A stretch of DNA of 64,000 nt from Phoronis australis (Eukaryota > Phoronida > Phoronidae): the NCBI GenBank assembly GCA_002633005.1, contig NMRA01000018.1:766128-830127 (forward strand), given 5' to 3'. Below are positions 1 to 12,270 of this stretch, in pieces; position 1 is the stretch's first letter; every line of letters begins with the position of its first letter. The notes under the pieces were generated by a model. The model saw only the letters and a list, made by a program, of their open reading frames with translations, ran no database searches and had not been told where the DNA came from. Made by a program: the position numbers and the translations under genes.

Positions 1-1385
1 CCATGAAATCAATATATCACTTGGTAAGTGAGCAACATTGGTCATAGACAGTTTCCTTCCTCGAAAATGTTAGGTTAACAGAGTGTTTATTGCCAATACA
101 CTTGTTTTTAGTGGAATATTAGCATTTGTGTAGTGTACGTACCCCCATATTTTAATTTGTGCCTATTTTCAAAGTATGGCAGATATGCACATGAATGCTG
201 TGCTTTTTATTTTTTCTTTGATTTAGTAAATCACTCTCAGTAGATTCTAAGTATTTAGTTACAAACCTGACATGTCACTGAAATGTAGTGTACGTACCCC
301 TGTGTAGTGTACGTACAGTACCCCCATGTGAAGAAATACCATGAAACAAAAATATTACACGGTAAGTAAGCATCACTTGTCACAGACAGCTTCCTCCATT
401 AAAAGACCTAGGTTAAAAGGATGTTAATTACAAATACATTTGTTTTGGGTGAAATACATGTATTAGCATTTGTGTCGTGTACGTACCCCTATATTTTAAC
501 ATGTGCCTGTTTTCAAACAATGACAGACAGATACGCACATGACTGCATGCTGTACTTTTTATTTGTTCTCTTTGAATATTGGTAAATGAACTAATTCTCA
601 TTACATTTTAATCTGAAAAGTCATTAAAATGTAGTGTACGTACCCCTGTGTAGTGTACATACCTTCAACCTCTGTGCTATAAAATATTGCCCACAAGAAT
701 TTTTACATACAGCTGCTGTTCCTATGAATAATACTGATATTTCCAAAATGAATACAGTCTGACAAAAAAAAACAATGGACATTATCCAATTTGTGGACAA
801 CAAAATGCCACACAAGACTTTGCTAGTACTGAAAGTCCTAGAAGGCACGTCATGTGACAACTGGTGTTGCAGAGGCAGGTTCTCTATCTCTCAAGACAAC
901 TTCGATTTGCAACAAACCAACAAGCAGAGGCAGCACAAAACTCGAGACCATCCCATACATTTGTAACTTAGTCAACATTTCCCGTTGATTGACTGTGCGT
1001 AGTGTACGTACCCCCCCCCCCNAGTACCATTTTTATTGTTTACATGTGGAACACTGGACCTAGCATTGCTTTAACTATTTTGACCAACTGGTAAATGTAG
1101 TGAAATCTAGGCAAATAGCACCAATAAAGTTTTTGAAAAGTAGTTACTTGTCATTTTCTTTTTGTAAGAATCATATTGCAAGAGAAGGAAGTTCTCATTA
1201 TATTGTGTTAAGATATGCAATGTATCATCATCTAGAACAAATTGATCAGCACGGTAATAACTTTTCTTATTTTAGTATGTGATACTTCCTCAATTTAATC
1301 AAAACTTTATTAAATCATAAGCTACCTTATGATTTTTTGCATGGTAGGTGTGGGTTGTGACCACACGTTGTAGTGTACGTACCCT
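1..1385. repeat. Tandem repeat family marked by TAGTGTACGTACCCC
   Basis: Two imperfect units of about 345 bp (roughly 1-345 and 346-700) are followed by looser related sequence. A motif close to GTAGTGTACGTACCCC, with an internal GTACGTAC palindrome, recurs at 130, 285, 304, 474, 631, 650, 999 and 1370, often as close pairs. The same two-unit block is found again at 18391-19340. No credible coding potential is visible. A cytosine run and an ambiguous base (n at 1022) follow the copy at 999. It could be a satellite fragment or the inside of a mobile element. Confidence 0.75.
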
Positions 1386-3708
1386 TTTATACAATTGCGA
1401 TGCATTAGGCCATAAAATTTTATTCGGTGGTTCTTGTGCAAAAATATTTAAGATTACAAACCTGGAATGATGGTGCTTGAAAATAACCCAGCTTTTACAG
1501 TTATATGACAACCTTCATTTTTCATCAAAAGTGGCCACCGAATATGGACCTTGATTGCCATTTGGCCGTAAATATTACTTTATTTAGTGTAAATTTTTAA
1601 TTTTTTGATCTAGATTGCCGTTTGAGACAAGGACTTTAAAAATTGAAAATGAAATGGTGTTGAGTTCATTTGTTTATTCGCGCCTTCACCTGATCAATTC
1701 AACTTTCAAGTTATTTAAGTTTTCACTATAACCCAAACCAACACCTGCTTTAATTTCTTAAATGTTCGAAAGAGCGCCTCAAGTGAGCGTTTATTTATGA
1801 AAAACCGTTGGTGGAAAAAGGTTATAACTGTATGCCATGCGCAAGATATTACTCTAAACTAATATTCCATTTACGGTGACAACGTGTTTTATCACTCGAT
1901 TACCACAAAATCATGAACAACGTCTTCATTGCAGTGGCGAATCTAGAATATCATAAGATTGGGCCCAACATTTTGTCTCGTAGACAATCACGCTTGCGTA
2001 AAGGCACGTAGCGCAGAAGGGGTGAGGTCGGGAGCGTTTTTCCATCCAGGAGAAAATTTTGTTTTTGCCTCTGAAAACGAGCACTTTTCCTTGATTTCTG
2101 AAGGATAATCAGCCCTTGTCGGCTCTACTTTGGCCGGGTGATTTAAAATGGAAAACTCGTAAATCACAACGATTCGAACTCAGAACCTATTGATTAGAGC
2201 GCGCATTATTTTCTATTGCGCCATACGCTTCCAGCTACCAGGTTGCGCTAAGAGACATACTTGTTTATGGCCTCAACGTTCGCGCGCAAACATGCTTCTT
2301 TCCGTAATAGTTAATGCTTCATATTTTTTGCAGTCAGTTCGCAGCAAAAATTGTTGTATTTAAAATAATCTTCAGTTGCCTAAAAGACCAAATCCATTTT
2401 TCGTGTTCGCATTTCCCACGCGCTTGCTTTGCAAATCCTCTAAATTTTAATGTTTGAAAAAGACTTATGAGTTTCTGAGTGATTCACTAAGGCTTCGATT
2501 AAAATTTACATTTTACCAACAGCTTCTGTTTCTTCAACACTCAGCTTCCATCTACTTTGAAAAAAAAGTAAATTAACTTTTCTTCATTGCACAGTGAAGC
2601 AGACGATGGAAACGGAGCTCCAGCCCTAACCCCACCCACCCCACAAACACAACCACACACAAACTAAAACTCTACACATTGTTAAATCTTATTTCGGCCG
2701 TATAATGTTAATTACCGGGTTAATTCCTAAACTCCATATTTCCTCACGCTTTTGGTGCTGTACTTTTTTGCGGCCGCCAAGGGAGAGGGGCCCGGGCACC
2801 CTGCCCCCCACTCCCGTCCCCCTAAACACATCACGCAAAAGTTGCAGTGCAGTCGAAAAATTCAAATTACTGAGTAAAATGCACGATTGAGCAGGTTTTT
2901 CTTTAAAATTACCAAAAGCCTTCCAATGCCAACTTCTCCTTTCGAATGAGCGCTCTCTGAGGGACGCTGTTTTTGGGGTGTGATTTTTTGGAAATTCCCA
3001 ATAGATGCTAACCTAATCCTACAATTTCGTCCAACTGAAAACCGAACGTTGGTGTTTAATCTGAATGCAAGTAATGCGTAAGCAAGTACATGCAAATGTT
3101 CATTAGGCCAGACGTTTACCAACCGAACAGGCCTAAATAAGGGGCAAGAATCTTCACTGCATTCAAAACAGTAGTGTGTATTTGATGCAGTGCGCCAGAA
3201 CGTCAATTTCAAGCATGGTTTTACTCAAATCGTTCACGTATATGCGCATGCGCCTAATTGCGAACATCAGGCGTAGCTTCGAGACAGGCACAACTACGAC
3301 CACATAAGGTAAAAATAAAACTTTGTTCTTATCGGTCATTGAATTTGGTACGCAATGGCGACATTTTAAAAATCTAAGAAGAATTTCTTTTGCTGAAACC
3401 GTCATTCCGAAGTAAACGATTTACATTTTTGGCACTTCAGTGTCTCATATCCTTTTCTCAGAAACACTAATTAAATGTCTTTTCAATTAGTTAGCATTCA
3501 GGCATTCTTTGTTGGATATAGCAAACTTCAACCCGTCGCTAATCAAGGAATTCACGAGGATGCAAAAATGGTAAACAAATATGTGAGCCGATAAGTCGCC
3601 ACTTTTCGGAATGTTGGCCCATTGGACTATCGGCACTTCGGAATATCCGCCCTTGGTACTATCGGCCCTTCGGGGTGAATATTGCCCGTTGCGTACCATT
3701 TTTATGCG
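1386..3708. other. Intergenic sequence without recognised genes
   Basis: I see no supported coding region. Short open frames here have no family resemblance. The stretch holds a tRNA-like sequence at 2170-2223 (separate entry) and, near 3590-3690, a few imperfect repeats of a CTATCGGCMCTTCGG-like word. Confidence 0.5.
2170..2223 (-). repeat. tRNA-like (tRNA-derived SINE or tRNA pseudogene) internal promoter
   Basis: On the minus strand an A-box-like TGGCGCAATAG (2213-2223) is followed 32 nt later by a B-box-like AGTTCGAATCG (2170-2180). This matches RNA polymerase III internal promoter spacing. The A box keeps about 8 of 11 and the B box about 9 of 11 consensus positions. I could not fold a clean cloverleaf, so a tRNA-derived SINE or decayed tRNA is more likely than a working tRNA gene. 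Confidence 0.4.
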
Positions 3709-3960
3709 CCCACATATTTATATGTTCATGAAATTTTGCACGTGTGTTGCTTTCATGGATGGGACGGCATGAGCGAACTTTCGGACGGATCCGACAACTG
3801 TTGTGCCACCTAGTAGCAATTTTAAATTTTTTTTAAGTTTACCTCTATCTTCAAAGCTCATCGACATATTTTCACAAATTTTGGTACAGGTGTGTATAGG
3901 CATCTATTAGTGAGGCGACGGTAACCTCGCGTTTTCGGGTGGATTCTCAACGAGTGACTC
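3709..3960 (-). mobile_element. Truncated GAGCAACGC-family element, 3' end only
   Basis: Read on the minus strand this is the distal end of the family seen at 5287-9136 and 12924-13998. It has a CACTAGG-type module, the word reading TTTATGAAAAT in other copies, and the terminus ATATAAATATGTGGGCGC. The GC-rich GGACGCCGG stretch present near the end of other copies is missing, as is everything upstream of about 3960. Confidence 0.7.
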
Positions 3961-5286
3961 ACTTTTAAACGCGTTACGCAACTGGACAAGGCAGTGTCGA
4001 AATGCTCTTCCTGCAACTCTCTATCCGATGGCTTAGTAACTAAATGGTACTTTGGCCTCCGAACCTCAGATAGTTTGGGAGCACCGCAAACCCTTAATCC
4101 AATATTGAGTGTTTTACCTGGCAGCAGTATTTGTTTAATTGACTCGTTATTACAGGCAGGTGTTGAAATACCATTTTTATTATATTTATCTGAGAATACT
4201 AACCTTTGTTTATCTCTTTAGGTCCACAAATGCCGCACGACGAAGAGCAGTTTGTGGTCATGAATTGTTTGGCACGAACACACCAGCCTTCTTTTGCCCA
4301 CTGTGAACACCTAACTTCGTAGTCTACACAACGGAGGTCTACTCTAAGGCCCGAGGTAACTGCGTAATGCTTTTGTCGGTCGACTATTTCTACAAATAAA
4401 CATAACGAATAATGTACTGGCGATGTTCACAGGAAATCATAATAAGCTGCGCATGATGTAAGATTGTTTGTAATATGGTGAAAGGCAAAACTTACATTTA
4501 AAAGTAATATTAACGTTTATATTTCCCCATTTTTGTTCTCGACGCACATACGTACTTGCGAATACGATAAATAAGCCCCTGCAGAAGGAACAGGTTTACA
4601 ATGCCCACTGGCAACTAGAAGATAATGTTGCTAACAACACATTTAAAGGCAATTGTTCAAACAACTCTGCACCTCTTAAGAGTGGCAGATTGCTTCGGGA
4701 GGTCCTTAAGTTCAACACAAGTGTCAAAGACAGATTTAGGGGTTCAGCCGCTCTGACCATGCCCGCCTCTCAATGGAAACAATCACAAACAAATTTAGGG
4801 TTAGGATCGTGAACGCCTATCCATGGTATTGGGATTTACAACAGTTTCTCACATAATATTATCTGTATTTCAGTATGTATTTGGTCGTTTAATTTGTATT
4901 AGAGATTGTATTGCTTTTATAATTGTTCTTGGTTTAACGGTATACTAAATACTCGTAAATACTCGTATCGTGTCGTATCGTATATTCAAATCGTATAGTA
5001 TCCTATCATAAATAAAGTTTTATGAACCACTGTTACGGTATTATTTTTATACGAGTGTAACCCGATAGGCCAACAACAAAAACAAAAACAAAAGAGACAA
5101 CTAATGTGCGTGTGAATGCGCTACAATAATCAAATTACAACTAGAAGGAGGCACAAGGGTAACCTAAACACGTAACTTGAATGAAAATAACTATCCAGAA
5201 ACACGCTTGAGAAGGAACATAAGTTTGCCTACGTTTTCCAAATCAACACTTTCCATGTGATAGTCGCATGTCTAAATGAAGCAATG
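3961..5286. other. Sequence without recognised genes
   Basis: No coding region or repeat family that I can name. The stretch around 4940-5000 is AT-rich with short repeats of a TCGTATCGTAT type. Confidence 0.4.
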
Positions 5287-5897
5287 AGCCACAGGAGCAA
5301 CGCGGAGCGTTTAAATGCGCCCACGACTGCACCGCAAACGGTGTGCTTCTATGTCTGTTTATTGTATCATAAAAATGTCTATTAGATGTCATAAGAAACA
5401 TTGGACATTTTCAAAGAAGGTGTCTTTTCTCAAAATGATTTGCCAAATTTCATGAAAATCATCAAAGAACTCCGCAGATACAAAGGCAAAAGTAAAGAAC
5501 AAAGTGTCATTAGGAATCACGCCAGCAGTTGAGTCCGTCCACCTCATGCCAAGCTAGTAGGAAAACAACTGCAAAGTTTCAAAAACATCTTGCAAGGGTT
5601 TTAGAAGATACAGCCGTAGAAGCGAAAAAAATGTCACCAGGCGGCACCACAGTAACTGGCCTATTTGAAAATCTCCAACACTGACTAATGTTCTTGTCAG
5701 TAGGAACACATCTGCCAATTTTCATTATGATAATTAGCACAGTTTGGCAGATAAAGAAGCAGACGACAAAAACTGACTAAAAATAATTAAAAAAGTCACT
5801 AGTTGGTGCAGAATACGTCGAATCCATCACAATAAGGAAAGGTGCTGCGGACGCTGAGCGCCGAGATGGAGATGGCTGCAATGTGCACCAACATATT
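5287..5897 (+). mobile_element. GAGCAACGC-family element, copy A
   Basis: It starts with GAGCAACGCGGAGCG and the conserved GCGCCCAC, continues with two or three degenerate modules of the family, and ends near a GGACGCTGAGCGCC stretch followed by CATATTTATACAT. It is more diverged than the other copies and its last GTGGGCGC is lost. No protein is encoded. Confidence 0.7.
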
Positions 5898-6339
5898 TAT
5901 ACATACAAAAGTCAAATGCTACTGCGTTTGCACTCGTGTGAGATAGAAGACGATACTTGGCAAGAACTAGTAGATAGTTGATCATTAAAGATGCAGAAAC
6001 TTGAGACAAATAGGATTAAGCACGAAAGTGAATTTTGTGTTCGCATTTTTAAAGCAAATTGTAAAAATAAAGAAAAATGTCACTATGTTTCTAAACTGTT
6101 TTAAACATTCTGGAGCTTAAAAACTGTTCGTTATTTAAATTCCTTGGCTGCACATGGTTGACTCGTCCGGCATACGCCGGGTCAATCGGTAGACATTTGA
6201 TTGCTTGCCGGTGACGACTTCCGGCTCACATATCAAGCAGATGTCTCTCGCTGATTCCCAGCGCGTCCGCTAGGGGTAGAGAATACGCAGGTATCATTCA
6301 AAAGGACGCGCTTTATCACTGATTGATGTAACATAAGCA

Positions 6340-9136
6340 GTCGGCAGGATAGCGTCATCTCACCGATGAATGCCTATATTCAAAATTTTATGAAAATCTG
6401 TTGAGGACCTTTGAAGATAAAGGGGAAAAAGTAAAAAACTAAAATTGCCACAAAGGGGCACACCAGTAATCAGATTCGTCAGAAAGTTGTCGCCGTCCGT
6501 TATCAACATCATATAAATACACTTGCTACATTAAGTAAAGATTCTGAAAACGGTTTAGGAGATACAACCGTGAGCGCCAAAAAAACAAAACTGCCACTAT
6601 AAGGCTCCACAGCAGTTGAAGTCGTCGGAAAATCATCGTCAGCTGTCCACTTCATAGTGAAAATATACATGCCAATTTTCACAATTATCCTGAAAGCAGT
6701 TTGGCTGATAGACTAGTGGACGTCAAAAACAGACTCGAAAACAGTAAAAGAGCAACGCGGAGCGTTGAAATGCGCCCACGAATACACTGCCAACGGCGTG
6801 CTTCTAGGGGGTGTTTATTTATATAAAAACGACAACTAAATGGCGCCAAATATGTCGAATTCATGCGAAAATGTGTACGTGTAATCAAAGCCATTTACCA
6901 AATTTCATAAAAATCTGTCAAGGAACATCTGAGAAAATAGAGGAAAACAAAAAAAATGAAATTGCCACTAAGAGGCTTTTAGCGCAAAAAACATAACTGT
7001 CACTAAGAGAGGCCAAAGTGGATAAAGTCGTCGGAAAATCATCGTCAGATTTCCGCTGCACATTAGGAACATACATGCCAATTTCCACAACCATCCTTAG
7101 AGTGGTTTGGTTGACAGAGGGGCGATCGCTAAATAACAAGACTCGAAAATAGTAAAAATGACCACAAGGTGGTGCAAAAAGCCTCGAATTTCACCGAAAA
7201 CCGGATGATAGTGTCACCTCACTAATAGATGCCTAACTGCCAAATTTTATGAAAAGCCATTGGCGATATTTTAAGATACAGAGATAAACGCAAAAAAATA
7301 AAATTTCCACTAGGGGGCATACGGGTAGCCCGATCTGTCCTAAAGTCGTCGTCCTCTGTTGTCAACTTCATATAAATACAGCAGCAAAATTCAATAAAAA
7401 TCCTGTAGAGCATTTAGGAGATACAGCCATGGGCGCAAAACAAATAAAACTAGCCCTAGGAGGCGCCATAGTAGTCCAAGTCATCAGAAAATCATCGTCA
7501 GCCGCCCTCTTTACAGTAAGAACATACATGCCAATTTTCAAAATCATCCCTCAAGCGACTTGGTGGATAGAACGGCGGACGCCAAAAAACAGTCTCGAAA
7601 ACAATAAAAATGGCCACGAGTGGCGTTAAGTACCTCGAATCCGTCCAAAAACGGGAGGATGGCATCATCTCAATAAGAGATGCCTACCTTTATGAAAAAT
7701 TCGTTGACGATCTCCTAAATCTACAGAGGTAAGCGTAACAAATAAAATTACCACTAGGGAGAACACTGGTAGTCGGAGAGGTCCGAAATTCGTTGTCATT
7801 CATAGTCAGTTTCATGGGAACGCATATGTCAAATCTCATCAAGATCCCGTGAGGGGTTTAGGAAATACAGCCACGGGCGAAAAACAAACAAAATTGCCAC
7901 TAAGAGAAAACACAAGTCGTCGTGAAATCATTGTCAGCCGCCCTCTTCAGAATAAGAACCTATATGCCAATTTTCAAAATCATACCTAGAGCGTTTTGGT
8001 TGATAGAATGACGAACGCCAAAAAAAACACACTCGAAAACAGTAAAAATGGCCACTAGGTGGCTCAAAGTACCTCGAATCCGTCCGAAAACGGAAGGATG
8101 GCATCATCTCACTAATAGATGCCTAACTGCCAAATTTTATGAAAAGCCGTTGAGGACCTCCGAAGATACAGAGGTAAGCGTAATTGCCACTAGGGTGCAC
8201 ACCTGAAGCCAGAGAGGTTTGAAATTCGTTGCCGTCTGTTTTCAGCTTCATAGGAACACATCTGCGAAATCGCATCAACGTCCTGTGAAGGGTTTAGGAG
8301 ATACAGCTGCGGACGCCGGACGACGGACGCCGGACACTCAGACAGAGATGACAGCAATGTACGACCATATATAAATATGTGGGCGCAAAAAATGGCTACT
8401 CGGTGACGAAAACTAGGTCGAATCAATTTGAAAACAGAGAGCAAGCGTCACCTCATTAACAGATGTCTGTATGCCAAATTTTATGAAAATACGTTGAGGA
8501 ACTTTGAAGATGTAAAGGTAAACGAAAAAATTAACACTGCCACTAGATGGCACACCAGTAGTCAGAAATGTCCGAAAGTCGTCGTCCTCGTTTGTTATCA
8601 TCATATAAATACATTTTCTAAACTTAGTAAAGATCCTGCGAACGGTTTAGTAGATACAGCCATCGGCGCAAAAATGCCATTAGGAGCGCCATAGTCGTCG
8701 AAGTTGTCGGAAAATCATCGTTAGCCGTACATGGCAATTTTCACAACCATCCTTCGAGGGGGTTGGTTGATAGAGGTGTGGACGCAAAAAAGCAGACACG
8801 AAAACAGTAAAAATGACCACTAGGTGGCGCAAACTACGTCGAATCCATCCGAAAACGATAAGATAGCGTCATCTCACTAATAGGTGCATATATACTAAAT
8901 TTTATGAAAATCCTTTGAGGAGTTTTGAAGAAACAGAGGTAATCGTAAAAAACTAAAATTGCCAGTAGGGTAGTTGGATCCTTACGAAAGTTCGCTCATG
9001 CTGTCCCATCCATGAAAGCAAGACATGTGCAACATACGTCAAGGCGTTTTGGAGATAGAGCAATAGACGCCGGACACCGGATGGACGGGCGGACGGAGAT
9101 GATGACAATGCATCCACATATAAATATGTGGGCGCA
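6340..9136 (+). mobile_element. GAGCAACGC-family element, copy B (split by copy C)
   Basis: Copy B is present as 6340-6749 and 8387-9136. The left part stops inside the family phrase GAAAACAGTAAAA and the right part resumes with AAAATGGC-TACT, exactly where an unbroken copy would continue. It ends with the GGACGCCGG stretch and ATAAATATGTGGGCGC. The 5' end is truncated. The two halves allow the ends of the inserted copy C to be read directly. Confidence 0.75.
6750..8386 (+). mobile_element. GAGCAACGC-family element, copy C, nested in copy B
   Basis: A full-length-looking copy of 1.64 kb from GAGCAACGCGGAGCGTTG (a CAACGC/GCGTTG hairpin) through TGCGCCCAC to the terminus GTGGGCGC. TGCGCCCAC and GTGGGCGCA are inverted relative to each other. 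The interior is a tandem array of modules, each with a CCACTAGG-like word; these recur near 7168, 7304, 7452, 7611, 7753, 7903, 8052 and 8187, so the module is about 135-160 bp (mean near 148). Every third module is most alike (about 442 bp). No transposase is encoded, so it is non-autonomous. Both flanks are A-rich, so a short target duplication of 4-5 A would be hidden. Confidence 0.8.
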
Positions 9137-11432
9137 TAATGAAATGATGCCTGCGTGTTCCCTCTCCTCTATCGGACACGCAAGGAACCAGCGAGGCAGA
9201 TGTCTCAGCCGGGCGACCGGCAAACTCGGCGTAGTAAATTAAATGCAGCCATTGACTTGATTCTCGCAATGGTTTCCTGGCGCATCAGTGAGTTGCTGAC
9301 AAAAAAAAATTAATTTTAATGCTTAATGACGCAGTTTCGTCTTATTAGTAGTGAACTAGTGAACCTTCGGACTAGTGCAATACAAAACTTGAATCGTGTT
9401 GCTACTGTGTTCACGCTGTGTTCGAGTATTGGTACAGTGACACCTTGTCCACAGCAGGAGACAAATATGACTGCCTGTCGACAACAGTTTTACACTGTGC
9501 CAACATATATATGAAGGCTGGCCTATTTTAGACGATCGAGGCCTTTGCCAACGCGAACGAACACAGTCCGTTGCAATATTAACGCGGTCTTTTTGAAATG
9601 GTGGCGAATGCGTGAAAGGAGCTCGTACTGGCTTCTGTGTTGCAGTTGTGATATAAATGCTACGCCTTGTATATCTGTCGATCCAATTGATAAACATAAT
9701 CGATTGAATGTGGGCTATCATCGTAAACGATGTTCGCAGCAATAATGAGACCAGTGAATGACAAACTTTCAAGCAGTACAATGCACAAAAATAGGTGATA
9801 TAATGTTAAGATATTCCATTATGATAATGATCAAATTTGGACTACTGTAACTTACCCAAATGGTTATAGAAAACAACCAGTGTGATTAAAACCACGGCGG
9901 TCACTGCAGCCACGCACAACTGCATTCCACGCTTCCTGTAATGACAAAACAAACAGTTCTTAATCATCAAAAATCTTTCAGCAATGGTAGCAAGTTTAGA
10001 TGTCACACGAAACAATTCAATTCGTAGACGTTGCTGAATAAACACCGAAATCGAGGCTAAAAAATTTCATGAAAGTGGCTGGTAACTATATTCCAGCTTA
10101 GACTTCAATTTTTGAAATGGCACAACTGACAGGGCACAAGATGATCGGTGTCAAGCGGCCCTTAACACACACCAATTCAGAAACGGTGGCAAGGCGGAAG
10201 TCGTAGTCAAGAATGTTGAGTGCTCGTGCAAAGTTGCAAATTGGAGTGTCATACTTCGTTACGTATTGTTGTTGATGTTGTTGCTGCTAAGGTGCTTCTA
10301 AATCCCCCAGTGTACTACAACATAAATCTAGAGGCTAGTAGAAGTGAGAACGTGCAGACACATGCTTACAAGTCATTCTCTGAATAAAACCTGTGACCCA
10401 ATAACATTAGTTTGCGCTCAAAGTAAGCCAAAATGAGCTCTTGCCGAAAAATTTTACTTTGATATTGATATGGCAATTTTTGGCCCACAGAGAAGCTCGG
10501 TGCAGCAAAAAGTACAACTCGCTTGAATTTTGATTTTGCAAGTGATAAAGTACTTAAAATGCACTTCTGGGTCAATTAGCTACAGCTATTACGCATAGCT
10601 TCCTAATAACAATGAGACAACAAGGAGTGAAATCAGAACATCTTATATCTTAGTAATGCATATTTTTAAGGAATTTTGCGTCTCACTTGTGTTTTGATTA
10701 TGAAACTACACTGAACTTGACAACTGCAGCTATATCATTCAAATACATGTACACACATGTTACCTCAAATAATTCATTTTCATCTACTGATCTAGTCAAG
10801 TGTGAGTCAGTTCATGAGTTCAATTCGCTTTTTAAGTTGTTTCAACTTTAATCACCATTGACGTTCAAGCTAAAAATGGCCAATCGAATAGTATTGACTT
10901 AGAGCCCTATTTGACTCGGGCGGCGTCATGTGCAATAGTACCAATGTAATTGGAAATATCCTTTCATCCCAAAGTACAGTATTCATGTTCTACATATGTA
11001 CAAATTGCCTACCACGTTGGCTCTTACCTATTTGTATTAATCTCACATCTGTAGTACGCCTATCCACTTCACTTTTTAATGTTACTCAATCATCAGTTTT
11101 CTATTTACAAAATTTAGCCTAAGTTAATGTAAGTTAGTAGTGGTGGGAATTTTCATGCCTACCCTAGTGTTCATTGCTTTTGTCCTAGCTTACTTAATTA
11201 CTTTTAGACTATTCACACGACTGCATATATTTCTTTCTTCTGTTGTTAGATAAGCATGCTAAGTATGAACTGTATAAATTTATTAGGTTTTAACTAAACA
11301 CACAATAATTACAATTGTCCGGGTGTCTGGAAAACAAAAATACCTCATTGCTTTTCCCCTATCACGCTCGACCTCACGTTTCTACTAGGAAAACGATCCC
11401 GAAATGCGCACTTACGTAGTGTTTACTACACA
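9137..11432. other. Mostly unique sequence with one host exon
   Basis: Apart from the signal-anchor exon at 9856-9935 (minus), I find no supported coding sequence. Part of the right end may be the 5' leader of the LINE that follows, but its 5' boundary is not visible. Confidence 0.4.
9856..9935 (-). CDS. Signal-anchor exon of a second DUF229-type paralogue (partial gene)
   Basis: An 80-nt internal exon on the minus strand. The acceptor is TTTGTCATTACAG and the donor is GTAAGT, so the exon enters in phase 2 and leaves in phase 1. It encodes a short basic stretch (KRGMQ) followed by about 20 hydrophobic residues (LCVAAVTAVVLITLVVF), then YNHLG: a signal-anchor or signal peptide. It matches the exon at 58397-58473 in position of the membrane segment, length (80 against 77 nt), both splice phases and the basic lead-in. 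I infer that it belongs to a paralogous gene whose later exons lie beyond coordinate 1. A possible first exon lies at 24237-24265. Any type II membrane protein could use such an exon, so the DUF229 assignment rests on the paralogy. Confidence 0.6.
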
Positions 11433-12270
11433 ATGAGGAACTCACGTTGTGATATCAGAGTTATCATTGAGCAAAGCCTTTTGACTACTGGTGACGTAGA
11501 GGTCAATCCAGGACCATACACTCAGGGTGCAGCCAGCTTCAAGGTCTTATTCACTAACATCAATAGTATCAAGGCGAACAATCTTTCAAGATTTGAACTT
11601 CTCAAGCAATTTATTACAGAAAACAATTACATGGTCATAGACATAATGTGAATCCGGAACACTGTCCGAAGACAACCTCAGTGCACTTATTATTCCAGAA
11701 TACAACATTGCCTACCAACGGCGGGAGGGGGTTGATCTTGTTTGTACACAACTCCGTAAATTACAAAACAATTGATACCAAAATTATACAATCAATGAAT
11801 AACTGTTGGATTGAACCTTATGTCAACCACAAGAACGTATATTATGTTTTTTTTTCTATCGCTCACCCTCACAGACATCCCATGACAGGAAAGCATATTT
11901 CAAGACCTTTGCAGAACAACTGCAAGAACTCTCACGAACTGATAAAAGAATTGTTATCAACGGGGATTTCAACGCAAGAAATAGTACTTGGTATTCAGAA
12001 GACAATGACAACCAAGCTGGTCCCGAATTATTCGATATTCTCCTCTCAAATGACTGTGTACAACTAATAAACGAACCGACACGTTTAACAGAGTATTCAC
12101 ATTCTTGCCTCGATTTATGTATTACTAACAATGTCGTATTAATTGAATCCACTTCTGTATGACCTCCCATTGGTAACTCGGACCACCACGTTATAGAAAC
12201 AACATTCACACTCAACTGCTTACCTAAAGAACCAGACGTTATCAAACAGATCTGGAATTACAAACTCATT
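11433..12270 (+). pseudogene. LINE ORF2 5' part: 2A-like peptide and AP endonuclease
   Basis: The frame opens at ATG 11433. Residues 20-28 read GDVEVNPGP (11490-11516), the conserved end of 2A ribosome-skipping peptides. The endonuclease follows directly (FKVLFTNINS). In other frames it continues with the catalytic GDFN box near 11963 and the SDHH box near 12180. Between them at least two frame changes and a stop break the coding. The enzyme would nick target DNA before reverse transcription. The position of the 2A end just before the endonuclease fits the arrangement known from invertebrate and trypanosome LINEs. Confidence 0.8.

Noticed and set aside
6750-6790. The hairpin at the start of the GAGCAACGC family as a Helitron 3' end
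   Set aside because: In inverse orientation the hairpin is followed by CTCTT or CTCCT, not CTRR, and no conserved TC start is seen at the other end.
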